A model generated the notes under the pieces. The model ran no database searches. It was not told the origin of the DNA and saw nothing but the letters and a program-made list of their open reading frames with translations. A DNA stretch of 64,000 nucleotides from a virus. The DNA is taken from positions 20,338 through 84,337 of IMG/VR virus record IMGVR_UViG_3300044643_000612; one strand, given 5' to 3'. Of this stretch, positions 25,072 through 32,367 are shown piece by piece (the stretch's first letter is position 1; each line of letters begins with the position of its first letter). The translations under genes were made by a program, and so were the position numbers.

Positions 25072-26265
25072 CTAGTCGAAGTCCGCCGCCGTGGCCCCGA
25101 GGGACAACGCCGGCTTCTTATCCGTGGCCGGGGCCACCGATGGCTTGCCCGGGGACCGCGTGACCAGAGCGTTGATGCGCTGGAGGCGGGCTGGGCTGTG
25201 CTTGAGCAACTTCTCCGCAACCGTCGGAGAAATCAAGTCGTATTCGTACATCTCGCTGTTCTTGAAGCGCCAGGACTTCAGCAGCTTGGCGACGTCGTCC
25301 GGGTTGGACCACTTGCGGTTGCCCATCCGGCCCTCGACCAGCTTGTAGCCGGGCACGTCAGCGCCCGCGAACAGGCGCCGCTCAATCTCGCCGCGCACGG
25401 CCTTGCACCAGTCCTCGATCAGCCCGACCTTCATCATCGCGCCGGCGAGCCACTCGGGATCCACGTTGGCCAGCGTGCCAACGAACGCCTCATCCACGTC
25501 GTCGAAGTCCTCCGCCGTCGCGCCGGTGATGGTGTCCAGCACCTCGTCCTTGAGCGCCGGGCAGACGAAGCGGGCATCGCAGAACCGGCACTGCTTCTCG
25601 CCGGGGTCGTAGGTCTGGTCGCCTGCCAGGATGCCCTGCACGACCTCCTTGGTGCTACTGGCGAAGGCCATCAGGTCGTCATGCGACAGGCTCCACCGGC
25701 TGACCGGGTTGCCGTTCTGCGCCCTCGGCTGGTGGATGATCAGGTCGAACTGCTCGAAGGGTCCGAGGAAGTCGAAACTGTGCATGGCGCCAAGGGCGTA
25801 GAGCATGAGTTGCTCGTTGGCCTCGGCGTTGACCAGCACACCCGACCCGTACTTGTAGTCGATCATGGTCAGTCTGCCTTCGGCCACGACGATGGCGTCC
25901 GCCGTGCCGAAGGCGTCGGGCGCCCCGATGTAAGGCGAGAAATCCACGCGCTGGTCGGCGAAGGCCCGGCCATCCTCGCCCATGGCCTCAAGAACCAGGT
26001 CGCGGAAGGCAAGGCCCCCTTCGATCATGGCGTCGGTGACGGGCCAGTCGGTGTCGTCAACCCGCACGGTGGTGCCGCGCAGGTTGGCGAACGCCTCGTT
26101 GCCGCCCCAGTCCTCCAGCACGATGCGGTTCGCCACGTCATGCGCGGCGGTGCCCTCGTCGGCGTAGACTGAGGTGCGCGGCGGGACCGTGTCGCACAGG
26201 GCGAGCGACCCGGGGCAGCGCAGCCAGCGGTGGGCAGCAGAGGGGGAGAAGCGAGCGTGTTGCAT
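25072..26265 (-). CDS. DUF2800 PD-(D/E)XK exonuclease, Cas4/RecB-like (397 aa)
   Basis: I chose ATG 26265 (GGAGGA upstream) over an in-frame GTG nine bases earlier. Motifs: FSPSAAHRWLRCPGS at the start, DEGTAAHDVANR (His), AFGTADAIVVAEGRLTMIDYKYGSG (catalytic D...D-x-K), and a C-terminal cluster C(X2)C(X5)C in KQCRFCDARFVCPA, which together with the early Cys could bind an Fe-S cluster as in Cas4/AddB-type nucleases. It probably resects dsDNA ends for recombination with the adjacent DUF2815 protein. Confidence 0.85.
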   Translation of the reverse strand: MQHARFSPSAAHRWLRCPGSLALCDTVPPRTSVYADEGTAAHDVANRIVLEDWGGNEAFANLRGTTVRVDDTDWPVTDAMIEGGLAFRDLVLEAMGEDGRAFADQRVDFSPYIGAPDAFGTADAIVVAEGRLTMIDYKYGSGVLVNAEANEQLMLYALGAMHSFDFLGPFEQFDLIIHQPRAQNGNPVSRWSLSHDDLMAFASSTKEVVQGILAGDQTYDPGEKQCRFCDARFVCPALKDEVLDTITGATAEDFDDVDEAFVGTLANVDPEWLAGAMMKVGLIEDWCKAVRGEIERRLFAGADVPGYKLVEGRMGNRKWSNPDDVAKLLKSWRFKNSEMYEYDLISPTVAEKLLKHSPARLQRINALVTRSPGKPSVAPATDKKPALSLGATAADFD

Positions 26266-26456
26266 CAGCCGCACTCCTCCTGCGCCATCTCGTAGCCGTA
26301 GACCAGGTCGCTGAAGATGCGGCCCACCATGTCGGTGTCGTCCATGCTGCCTGAGCGGATCGGACGGGCCATCAGGTTGGCGTGCGACTTGGACAGCCGC
26401 GACAGGGCGCGCTCCCTGGCCAAGACGCGCAGACGCTGCTCGATGTCGGGTGCCAT
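26265..26456 (-). CDS. Hypothetical helical protein (63 aa)
   Basis: Not recognised. ATG 26456 overlaps the preceding stop, and its own TGA overlaps the ATG of the nuclease, so it is coupled in the operon. It is rich in Arg/Leu in the first half (QRLRVLARERALSRLSKSHANL) and acidic at the end (GYEMAQEECG). Confidence 0.6.
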   Translation of the reverse strand: MAPDIEQRLRVLARERALSRLSKSHANLMARPIRSGSMDDTDMVGRIFSDLVYGYEMAQEECG

Positions 26457-26923
26457 CACAGTGCGATCTCCGCAGCGGCCTGCACGGCGGCGACGATCTT
26501 CGGCCACATGTCCTCGGTCGTGCCGCGGGCGGTGGTCAGGCCGAGGGTGGCCAGCGCAGCCTTGGTGGCGTCCGGTCCCTTGCTCTTGGCCAGGGCCAGC
26601 ACCGCACGGGACATGTCCTCGTAGGTGAGAGGCTCAGAGGCAGTCGTCGCAGAACCAGATGCGGGCTCGTCCGATCCAGGTTCCGAGGTAGACGCCTGTG
26701 TTGCCACAGGCGCATCGACGGAAGGGACGTGCTCCTCCACGATGGGCGTCGTCTCGTAGACCGGCTCGGGGGCCGCCTCCTCGACGCTCACCTGCACCGG
26801 CGCCGTGGCCTTGGTGCGGGTCGCGCGGGGCTTGGGGGCCTCGGCGGGTTCGCCGATGATCTGGCGGGCTTGGGACACGATCTCGGCCCAGTCAGCGCCT
26901 TCAAGCGTGATGATGATAGACAT
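26456..26923 (-). CDS. Conserved phage protein with acidic linker and C-terminal helical domain (155 aa)
   Basis: The first 25 residues form a short amphipathic helix (LEGADWAEIVSQARQIIG). About 75 residues of Pro/Ala/Thr/Glu-rich linker follow, then a compact C-terminal domain (LTYEDMSRAVLALAKSKGPDATKAALATLG...MWPKIVAAVQAA). That end domain recurs in phage replication clusters next to ssDNA-binding proteins and nucleases. Its function is unknown to me; a recombination accessory role is inferred from its neighbours. Confidence 0.6.
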   Translation of the reverse strand: MSIIITLEGADWAEIVSQARQIIGEPAEAPKPRATRTKATAPVQVSVEEAAPEPVYETTPIVEEHVPSVDAPVATQASTSEPGSDEPASGSATTASEPLTYEDMSRAVLALAKSKGPDATKAALATLGLTTARGTTEDMWPKIVAAVQAAAEIAL

Positions 26924-26926
26924 GGT

Positions 26927-27058
26927 TCAGTTCTCCTCTTGGTAAATCAGGGTCTCAAAGCGGTCGACCAACTCCTGCACGAGCGGGTGGTCAAACGCCT
27001 CGCGCACGCGCTCGATGAGCGCCTCGTCCTCAAGCCCTGCGGCCTGTGTCCTCGTCAT
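26927..27058 (-). CDS. Very small acidic protein (43 aa)
   Basis: ATG 27058 with GGAGGA at the right distance; it begins two bases after the stop of the preceding gene. The peptide is MTRTQAAGLEDEALIERVRE through FETLIYQEEN, one charged helical protein without a known motif. Ribosome site, tight spacing and coding-like codon use support a real gene. Confidence 0.55.
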   Translation of the reverse strand: MTRTQAAGLEDEALIERVREAFDHPLVQELVDRFETLIYQEEN

Positions 27059-27059
27059 G

Positions 27060-27278
27060 TCAGTCCTCCCACGGCCTGTACAGGGCGCGGTTCATAGCCA
27101 TGAAGCCCTGCTGGAAGTGCGTCTTTGCGATGGAAGCCCACCGCGTGTTGACCTTCGAGGAGTCCACCCGCTGGATGTCGCGGAGGAGGCGCATGAGCCT
27201 ACCCTCGTTCAGGGCGAAAAGGCTCAGGGCCTCGGCGACGGTCAAGGTCTCGGGGTCGTAGTCCACAGGCTCGGTCAC
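27060..27278 (-). CDS. Acb2/Tad1 hairpin-domain-like protein, candidate cyclic-nucleotide sponge (72 aa)
   Basis: Two helices make up the protein. The second carries RWASIAKTHFQQGFMAMNRA, which closely resembles the helix pattern 'RWxAIxxTHLQxGFMALxRAV' of the Acb2/Tad1 hairpin-domain family as I recall it. Acb2 proteins bind the cyclic oligonucleotides of CBASS, and Tad1 relatives bind Thoeris signals, blocking host defence. Length (about 70-100 aa) fits. It sits in the early operon just after the primase-helicase and a possible internal promoter. The assignment is from pattern memory; binding residues could not be checked. Confidence 0.5.
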   Translation of the reverse strand: MTEPVDYDPETLTVAEALSLFALNEGRLMRLLRDIQRVDSSKVNTRWASIAKTHFQQGFMAMNRALYRPWED

Positions 27279-27321
27279 AGGTTGTCTCCTTGTCGCGCCA
27301 GGCCACAGCGGCCCGACAACA

Positions 27322-27352
27322 ATTATCTAATACCTAACAAGCGGGTTGTCAC
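27322..27352 (-). promoter_or_regulatory. Possible internal early promoter on the minus strand
   Basis: On the minus strand GTGACA (27352-27347) and GATAAT (27327-27322) are 19 bases apart in an unusually AT-rich patch between the primase-helicase end and the Acb2-like gene. The spacing is longer than ideal, so this is tentative. Confidence 0.3.
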
Positions 27353-29355
27353 GCACAAAATTGCACGACGCCATGCTCCAGCATCAGCGGGGCGTCGTCG
27401 CCCTTCTGCAAGCTGCGAACTGCGCGCATCACGCTCTGCCGCCGGATGTCGCGGGCGCCCTCCTCGGGTGCCGGCACCGTGCCCACCACGTAGTCCAGCA
27501 GCCGGTCCATGCCCATGCTGGTGACGCTGGGCTCCAAGAGGCCGATGGCGTCCATCACCACCTGCTCCCACGCCCCCAGCCGCCGCTTGGCCGTCGGCTT
27601 CTGCGCCACCGGCACCGTAGCGTCCCGCACCACAAGGCTGCTCATCTCCTCGCCGTCACGGTCGAGGCCGACCACCACAGGCTCCAGGGTGAACCCCCAC
27701 GACAGGTCGTCCCTGCCGTCCTTCTGCTTGCTGACCCGCATCACGCGCACAGGCCCCTCGTCGGGCCGCATGACCTCGAACTCGACGTCCGCGGCGGCGC
27801 GGATCCCGCTCCAGCCCCGCGCACCCCGCGCCGCGTCCTTGCCGCTGTGATGGACCAGCAGCACCATGGCGCCGGTCGCATCGCGGATAGCGCGGGCGTG
27901 ACGCAGGGCCAGGCCCATGTCCTCGCCGCTGTTCTCGTTCGCGCCGGGCGTCACCTGTGCGAAGGTGTCGACCACCACCAGGTCGGTCGGACCCGCAGCG
28001 GCCATGGCCTCGACCACGGCGGTGATGTCCTCCTCAATCAGGAAGTTGGGGACCGCGTTCATGATGCCAAGCGGCACGCCGTCGAGGCTCAGGCCTTGGT
28101 CAAGGGCATATGCCTTGACACGAGACGCCACGCCCCCGCCGCCTTCAGCCGCGACATAGAGCACCGCGCCCTGCTTGACGGGCCGTCCGCGCCAGTCCGT
28201 CCCGCGCGCCACGGCCAGGGCCATGTCCAGCACGGCGAAGGACTTGCCGCTGCCGCTCGCGCCGTAGAGCACGCCGAGGTCGGCCCGGGGCAGGACGCCC
28301 TTGATGATCCACTCCGGTGGCTCGCGCATCATGTAGTCGCTGGCGGCGACGAAGGGGAAGCGGCCCGGGTAGCCCGGCGGCGTGGCGTAAGAGGCCGACG
28401 GCTCGGCGACCTGCACCTTCTCCGCCAGCCGCTCCAGCCGCTCGGACGGGTTCTGCGCCTCGCGCGCCTCGCGGGCCATCTTGATGACCGACGCCATGGT
28501 GACCTGGCGGCCCGTGGCCTGCCGGCGGGTGAACGAGTCCCATTGCGCCTGTAGCTGGTCGCTGCCGGGGTATTGCTCGCCGTCGCTGGACCACTCGTCC
28601 CACAGGTCGAACCCGTCGCCCTCGGTCTCGTGGTGCAGGGCCATGCCGACGCGGATCCAGTCGTCGCGACCCATGCTGGCGTCGAGGTCGGCCAGCAGCG
28701 CCTTGATCTCGGTCTCGGCCAGGCCAAGGGTGGGCTCGTGCCCGACCATGAAGTCGTCGGGGTCGCTCGGGCTTGAGGTCTGCGGGCCGAACCGCGCCTC
28801 GCAGAAGGCCCGCAGCTTAGGGGTGACGGGCGCCACCACGTCGCCGGTGTCGAACAGGTCCACGGTATAGAGCGGGTTGCCTGTGACGGTGACGAAGCCG
28901 GAAGCGGTGAATGTCTCCACGCCATAGCGGTCGGCGATGGCGCGGCTCTTGCGGTCGCCCAGCGCCCCGGCCACGAAGGCCCGGACGCCCTTGCCGCTCG
29001 GGCTGTATTCCGCATAGGTGTCGCAGACCAGCGCCTCCAGTTCGGCAGGCAGGTGGCCTTGCGCGTCTACGCAGGCGTCGAAGTCCAGCGCCGTGATGCC
29101 CCAGTCGGCGAGCATGGCCAGACCCACACCGTCCATGCCGCGGGCCTTGGCGCGCTCCAGGGCGCGCTCCAGTGGCACGAGGGAAGCGCGGTCTCGGGCG
29201 TCGCCCTGCCGGCCATAGCGCCTGCCGGCATTGGCGTAGTAAGGCACCTTGATGGCCTTGCCAGAGCCCTCGATGCGCTCATACCGCCAGCACAGCCAGC
29301 CGGGCAGGTCGCGCAAGAGCGAGGGGACGGCGAGGCCCGGAGTCGGGCCAGCCAT
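27349..29355 (-). CDS. Primase-polymerase/RecA-type helicase fusion (668 aa)
   Basis: I start at ATG 29355 (a GTG precedes it directly; both overlap the upstream stop). The N-terminal 200 residues resemble archaeo-eukaryotic-type primases of phages and plasmids: VGLAMLADWGITALDFDACVD with the D-x-D pair near residue 91, and YAEYSPSGKGVRAFV. After a PriCT-like middle region (DDWIRVGMALHHET) comes a RepA/AAA_25 helicase: Walker A LYGASGSGKS near 365, LVVVDTFA as Walker B, and LLVHHSGKDAARGARG. It would prime and unwind phage DNA. Confidence 0.8.
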   Translation of the reverse strand: MAGPTPGLAVPSLLRDLPGWLCWRYERIEGSGKAIKVPYYANAGRRYGRQGDARDRASLVPLERALERAKARGMDGVGLAMLADWGITALDFDACVDAQGHLPAELEALVCDTYAEYSPSGKGVRAFVAGALGDRKSRAIADRYGVETFTASGFVTVTGNPLYTVDLFDTGDVVAPVTPKLRAFCEARFGPQTSSPSDPDDFMVGHEPTLGLAETEIKALLADLDASMGRDDWIRVGMALHHETEGDGFDLWDEWSSDGEQYPGSDQLQAQWDSFTRRQATGRQVTMASVIKMAREAREAQNPSERLERLAEKVQVAEPSASYATPPGYPGRFPFVAASDYMMREPPEWIIKGVLPRADLGVLYGASGSGKSFAVLDMALAVARGTDWRGRPVKQGAVLYVAAEGGGGVASRVKAYALDQGLSLDGVPLGIMNAVPNFLIEEDITAVVEAMAAAGPTDLVVVDTFAQVTPGANENSGEDMGLALRHARAIRDATGAMVLLVHHSGKDAARGARGWSGIRAAADVEFEVMRPDEGPVRVMRVSKQKDGRDDLSWGFTLEPVVVGLDRDGEEMSSLVVRDATVPVAQKPTAKRRLGAWEQVVMDAIGLLEPSVTSMGMDRLLDYVVGTVPAPEEGARDIRRQSVMRAVRSLQKGDDAPLMLEHGVVQFCA

Positions 29356-29567
29356 CACTCACCCGTCAGGGCAGCAACCATCTTGCGGACGGCGGGGGAC
29401 ACGAGGGCCAGGCCCGGCACGCCGGAGATCTCCGCGATCTGCATGGCGCGCTTCGGCGGGGCATAACCCTGCGAGGACCACAGGCAGACGGCTTGGTGGG
29501 TCACGTCGAGGAGGCGGGCCAGAGCGGCCTTGCCGCCCACAGCCTCGATAGCGGTGTCGATGTTCAT
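29355..29567 (-). CDS. YdaS/Cro-like helix-turn-helix protein (70 aa)
   Basis: I chose ATG 29567 (AAGGAGCC upstream); the frame is open further but without a good start. The sequence IEAVGGKAALARLLDVTHQAVCLWSSQGYAPPKRAMQIAEISGV matches the YdaS_antitoxin/Cro-like HTH fold, with recognition helix THQAVCLWSS. Such proteins control early/lysogeny promoters in temperate phages. Here no integrase or CI-type repressor is seen, so it may tune early expression. Confidence 0.75.
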   Translation of the reverse strand: MNIDTAIEAVGGKAALARLLDVTHQAVCLWSSQGYAPPKRAMQIAEISGVPGLALVSPAVRKMVAALTGE

Positions 29568-29613
29568 GTAGGGCTCCTTGAGCGGCGAAGGTAAACGCTT
29601 GCGTTGCGGGGCG

Positions 29614-30018
29614 TCAAGGGCGCCACCACCCTTTGGGCCGTGGCACCTCGGCGAAGGCGCGGATTGACTTCCGAAAGCCCGGATCGAGTAGCACCTTGGC
29701 GCGCATGGGCGGCAAGATTTGGTTGTCCCTGTCGAGGATAACGACCCAGCGATAGTCGGAGACGTCAATGGACCCGCTATCGGGAGAGCGCCACCCGTAC
29801 GGGGTAGGCGCCGGGTCGGCTTTGAGGCGGGAAACTTCGCTGCGCAGTCGGTCGCGCTCCTTCCTGTCCACGGTCGCTTCGGCTTTAAGCACCCCGACCT
29901 CTAGGGTCAATTCGTCGACCTGTTGCAGCGCGCGATGCGCGGTTTCGTTTCCGAACGCCGCGGCTCGGCGCCGGACGTCCGTTTCGGTCACGCCGGTGAA
30001 TGTGACGCTGACGGTCAT
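29614..30018 (-). CDS. Hypothetical coiled-coil protein (134 aa)
   Basis: ATG 30018 overlaps the stop of the preceding gene by four bases. The N-terminus (VSVTFTGVTETDVRRRAAAFG) could form a small alpha/beta unit. Residues 35-70 are a heptad-rich coiled coil (VDELTLEVGVLKAEATVDRKERDRLRSEVSRLKAD), and the C-terminus is basic with KGWWRP. Not recognised. Confidence 0.6.
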   Translation of the reverse strand: MTVSVTFTGVTETDVRRRAAAFGNETAHRALQQVDELTLEVGVLKAEATVDRKERDRLRSEVSRLKADPAPTPYGWRSPDSGSIDVSDYRWVVILDRDNQILPPMRAKVLLDPGFRKSIRAFAEVPRPKGWWRP

Positions 30019-30329
30019 TTGCACGGCCACTTCCCGGTGACGGCTAGGTCCACGGCGAGGAACGCATCATCGCCGCCCCGCTTGGGGTGAGCCCGCGCGT
30101 AGGCGATGAACGTGCGCCGGAGATCATCGGCGGTCGGGTTGGTGGCGGGGCAGTAATGGGTCCGCACGCCGTTGAGCGCACGGCGCCAAGTGTTGCCGCG
30201 GACAGCGGCGCGCACATAGCCGAGGCAGAAGGACCGCTCGGCGGGCATGGGCGACTCGCAGATCGGCAAGAGCCAACCGGCGGTGTCGGGTGCCGCGCTG
30301 ATAGCGGCGGCGAGGGCGAGGGCGATCAT
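30015..30329 (-). CDS. Secreted Rap1a/Tai-like protein (104 aa)
   Basis: An N-terminal signal peptide (MIALALAAAISAAPDTA) is followed by the Cys-bearing pattern FCLGYVRAAV, HYCPATNPTADDLRRTFIAYARAHPKR and a final WPCK. Four Cys would form disulfides. This matches the Rap1a/Tai immunity-protein fold, originally periplasmic immunity proteins against type VI amidase effectors. In phages the role is unknown; protection of host peptidoglycan against rival effectors is speculative. Confidence 0.65.
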   Translation of the reverse strand: MIALALAAAISAAPDTAGWLLPICESPMPAERSFCLGYVRAAVRGNTWRRALNGVRTHYCPATNPTADDLRRTFIAYARAHPKRGGDDAFLAVDLAVTGKWPCK

Positions 30330-30631
30330 CGTGCAGTCCTCTCGTTGGCGGCGCGCGCGCCGTCGTTACAGTGCTCGTGATAGGCCATGGTCTCGGCGTC
30401 GTCGGCCTCGGCGCCCCAGCAGGGGCCGCACCAGGCGTCGGCGTGGGCGTCGGTGGTTACGAGGTCGCCGTCCTCATGCCAGTCGTCACAGCGCGGGCAT
30501 TGCACAGCGTCCAGCAGTCGGAGTTGGGTGGCGAAGGACTCGGGGTCCTCGCCCGGGCGCAGGGCGTCCTGCCAGGGGGCGCCGTACAGGTCCGTCAGCG
30601 GCGCGTGGATGTTGTCGGGTGTCAGCTTCAC
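30326..30631 (-). CDS. Zinc-ribbon-like small protein (101 aa)
   Basis: Overlaps both neighbours by four bases. C-P-R-C (VQCPRCDDWHEDG) and C-G-P-C (AWCGPCWG) are spaced about 24 residues apart, as in zinc ribbons, and CND follows. The N-terminal 45 residues are acidic and helical. Probably a small metal-binding regulator; no family name recognised. Confidence 0.6.
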   Translation of the reverse strand: MKLTPDNIHAPLTDLYGAPWQDALRPGEDPESFATQLRLLDAVQCPRCDDWHEDGDLVTTDAHADAWCGPCWGAEADDAETMAYHEHCNDGARAANERTAR

Positions 30632-30819
30632 CGCCCCGCCTCCAGCGCGTCGGCCAGGGCCGCGGCCTCGGTGGCCAGCTTGCGGGCGGCATAGCGCGCG
30701 GCGTCAACGCCGGCCTCGGTGGTGAAGCTGTTGGTCAGCGTGCGGCGGATCACGGACGCCTGTGCCTCGACAGCAGAGGCGCGGCGGTTCAGGTCGATGG
30801 TGACAGTGCAGTAAGTCAT
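30628..30819 (-). CDS. Hypothetical protein (63 aa)
   Basis: MTYCTVTIDLNRRASAVEAQASVIRRTLTNSF followed by an Ala-rich helix (AARYAARKLATEAAALADALEAG). ATGA overlaps on both sides place it firmly in the early operon. Not recognised. Confidence 0.6.
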   Translation of the reverse strand: MTYCTVTIDLNRRASAVEAQASVIRRTLTNSFTTEAGVDAARYAARKLATEAAALADALEAGR

Positions 30820-30896
30820 CTGCGGTTCCCTAGTGAGATGATGAGCATGAGGATGGTGGCGAGGATCCAGAAGGTAGAGCGAAGGGCGGCGATCAT
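30816..30896 (-). CDS. Single-pass membrane micropeptide (26 aa)
   Basis: The reading frame MIAALRSTFWILATILMLII then SLGNRR fills exactly the space between two early genes, with four-base TCAT overlaps at both ends (start 30896 overlaps the upstream stop; stop overlaps the start at 30819). Nearly all of it is one membrane segment with a basic tail. The perfect double overlap argues that it is translated. Confidence 0.6.
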   Translation of the reverse strand: MIAALRSTFWILATILMLIISLGNRR

Positions 30897-31114
30897 CGGC
30901 CCGCCCCCTTCATGTCCTCAAGGGCGCGCGAGATGGCGTCCAGCAAGTCTGCGTTGGTCATCTCGTTGAGGGTGTCCAGCGAGTATCCCATGGCGAGACG
31001 GGCGGGGTGCTGGGTCGCCACCACTACCAACGGGAGGTGGGACCGCATAAGCCGCGCCATGACGAAGTCGTCCAGCGTGACAGGCGGGTAGCCCAAAGCG
31101 TCTTCAAGTGTCAT
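30893..31114 (-). CDS. Hypothetical protein (73 aa)
   Basis: Four-base overlaps with both neighbours. MTLEDALGYPPVTLDDFVMARLMRSHLP leads into a hydrophobic strand (LVVVATQHP) and a C-terminal helix (NADLLDAISRALEDMKG). Not recognised. Confidence 0.55.
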   Translation of the reverse strand: MTLEDALGYPPVTLDDFVMARLMRSHLPLVVVATQHPARLAMGYSLDTLNEMTNADLLDAISRALEDMKGAGR

Positions 31115-31311
31115 TGCGTCCCTCGCATGTTGCGGTGGGCTTCCAGCGTCCGGCGGGCGAACGAGGCAAGCACGGTGTCAGGTAGGGCATCGGCCAGGGT
31201 GTAGAGGCTGGCAGACAGTCCGCGCCCGATGTCGCCGAACGTCTCGGCCTCCTCGATAGCGTGGATCAGGTCGGCCCGGGCAGGGATGCGCGGGGGTGGG
31301 TGGAGCATCAT
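31111..31311 (-). CDS. Hypothetical protein (66 aa)
   Basis: The start overlaps the pentapeptide-repeat gene stop and the stop overlaps the next start. A helical protein, DLIHAIEEAETFGDIGRGLSASLY, with an Arg-rich end (FARRTLEAHRNMRG). Not recognised. Confidence 0.55.
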   Translation of the reverse strand: MMLHPPPRIPARADLIHAIEEAETFGDIGRGLSASLYTLADALPDTVLASFARRTLEAHRNMRGTQ

Positions 31312-32009
31312 GCGCCCGCCCTCCGCTCGAAGAACTCCAGAATGTCCAGCGTCTCGCGGGCATTAACTGTGCCGGGGTATTCGGCGGCGACGTGGGCGCG
31401 ATATTCGGGGATCGTCAACCAACGACAACCGGCCATGATCTTGTGCGAGCCGTCCGTCAGTCGGAACAGGTGGAAGGTGTATCCGTCCATGCGCTCGGCG
31501 GCGGCGATAAGAGTGGCAAGAGTGTCCTCTTCGTATTTGGCATCGCGCAGGTTGGCATCGCGCAGGTTGGCACCGCGCAGGTTGGCACGGCTCAGGTAGG
31601 CACCGCGCAGGTCGGCACCGCTCAGGTCGGCACCGCGCAGGTCGGCACCGCTCAGGTTGGCACCGCTCAGGTCGGCACCGCTCAGGTTGGCACCGCGCAG
31701 GTAGGCACCGCGCAGGTCGGCACCGCGCAGGTCGGCACCGCGCAGGTAGGCACCGCTCAGGTCGGCACCGCGCAGGTCGGCACCGCTCAGGTCGGCACCG
31801 CTCAGGTTGGCACCGCGCAGGTTGGCACCGCGCAGGTCGGCACCGCGCAGGTAGGCACCGCTCAGGTCGGCACCGCGCAGGTCGGCACCGCTCAGGTCGG
31901 CACCGCTCAGGTAGGCACCGCGCAGGTTGGCACGGCTCAGGTAGGCACCGCGCAGGGTTCCGCCGTTCGCCCATGCGACGGCGGCGAGGTAGGTTATGTG
32001 CTTGTTCAC
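31308..32009 (-). CDS. Pentapeptide-repeat protein (233 aa)
   Basis: I chose GTG 32009 with GGAGGT eight bases upstream. After 20 unique residues come about 28 tandem A(D/N/Y)L(R/S)G pentapeptides (residues about 21-165), which fold into a right-handed square beta-helix. A unique C-terminal domain of about 65 residues follows (ERMDGYTFHLFRLTDGSHKIMAGCRWLTIPEYRAH), as seen in other phage pentapeptide proteins. Related proteins (MfpA, Qnr) mimic DNA and protect or inhibit gyrase; whether this one does is unknown. DNA identity among repeats is extreme. Confidence 0.85.
   Translation of the reverse strand: MNKHITYLAAVAWANGGTLRGAYLSRANLRGAYLSGADLSGADLRGADLSGAYLRGADLRGANLRGANLSGADLSGADLRGADLSGAYLRGADLRGADLRGAYLRGANLSGADLSGANLSGADLRGADLSGADLRGAYLSRANLRGANLRDANLRDAKYEEDTLATLIAAAERMDGYTFHLFRLTDGSHKIMAGCRWLTIPEYRAHVAAEYPGTVNARETLDILEFFERRAGA
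31543..31957 (-). repeat. 15-bp tandem repeat array inside the pentapeptide gene
   Basis: About 28 consecutive 15-bp units of the form CAGG(T)NGGCACCGC(G/T), differing mainly at the bases that switch D/N/Y and R/S codons. The array is direct, lacks spacers and is in frame, so it is coding and not CRISPR. Near-perfect units imply recent expansion. Confidence 0.9.
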
Positions 32010-32113
32010 AGCGCACCTCCGATAGCGGCTAGGGCAATCAGCAGCCATGCCAGCGCGGTGAACGCGGCGGCGGTTAGGATGGCCTCTGCGGCGAGGCGGA
32101 TGAGGCGGGTCAT
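32006..32113 (-). CDS. Membrane micropeptide (35 aa)
   Basis: Start ATG 32113 with AAGGAGAAC upstream; overlaps its upstream neighbour and touches the pentapeptide start. MTRLIRLAAEAILTAAAFTA leads into a single hydrophobic segment (LAWLLIALAAIGGAL). Too short for function assignment; position and overlaps support coding. Confidence 0.55.
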   Translation of the reverse strand: MTRLIRLAAEAILTAAAFTALAWLLIALAAIGGAL

Positions 32114-32367
32114 TGGGCGTTCTCCTTGTCGGTGGCCAAGGTCGGGATGGGGAACCAGCGAGTAGGTTCGGGGTTGGTTTCGGAGCAACATCCGCAGCCG
32201 TGAGACGGGAGGACGGCGGGATCCCAATCTTCCCACTTATCGGACGGTCGCCCGCGCCAGTCGGTCACGCGGCGGACTTGGATCCACTGCCCATCAACCT
32301 CGGCGATAACGGCGCTTAGGTCCGGAGGAGGGGGCCAGTCGGCTACGGTCGCGTGATACTCGGTCAT
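32110..32367 (-). CDS. Hypothetical protein with CGCC motif (85 aa)
   Basis: Linked by four-base overlaps. Trp-rich (VADWPPPP, WIQVRRVTDWRG, KWEDWDP) with HGCGCCSE near residue 57, possibly metal-binding, and 'PTRWFPIPTLA' near the end. Not recognised. Confidence 0.55.
   Translation of the reverse strand: MTEYHATVADWPPPPDLSAVIAEVDGQWIQVRRVTDWRGRPSDKWEDWDPAVLPSHGCGCCSETNPEPTRWFPIPTLATDKENAQ

Noticed and set aside
24970-26172. 400-codon plus-strand frame opposite the DUF2800 nuclease
   Set aside because: The minus-strand protein shows complete nuclease motifs; the plus frame has none.
31543-31957. CRISPR-like direct repeat array
   Set aside because: Units of 15 bp are contiguous, without spacers, and encode in-frame pentapeptides.
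31296-32165. Long plus-strand reading frame of VGTAQ repeats opposite the pentapeptide gene
   Set aside because: It is the antisense of the 15-bp repeat array, kept open only because the repeat has no stop in that frame. The minus-strand gene has a proper ribosome site, family fold and neighbours.
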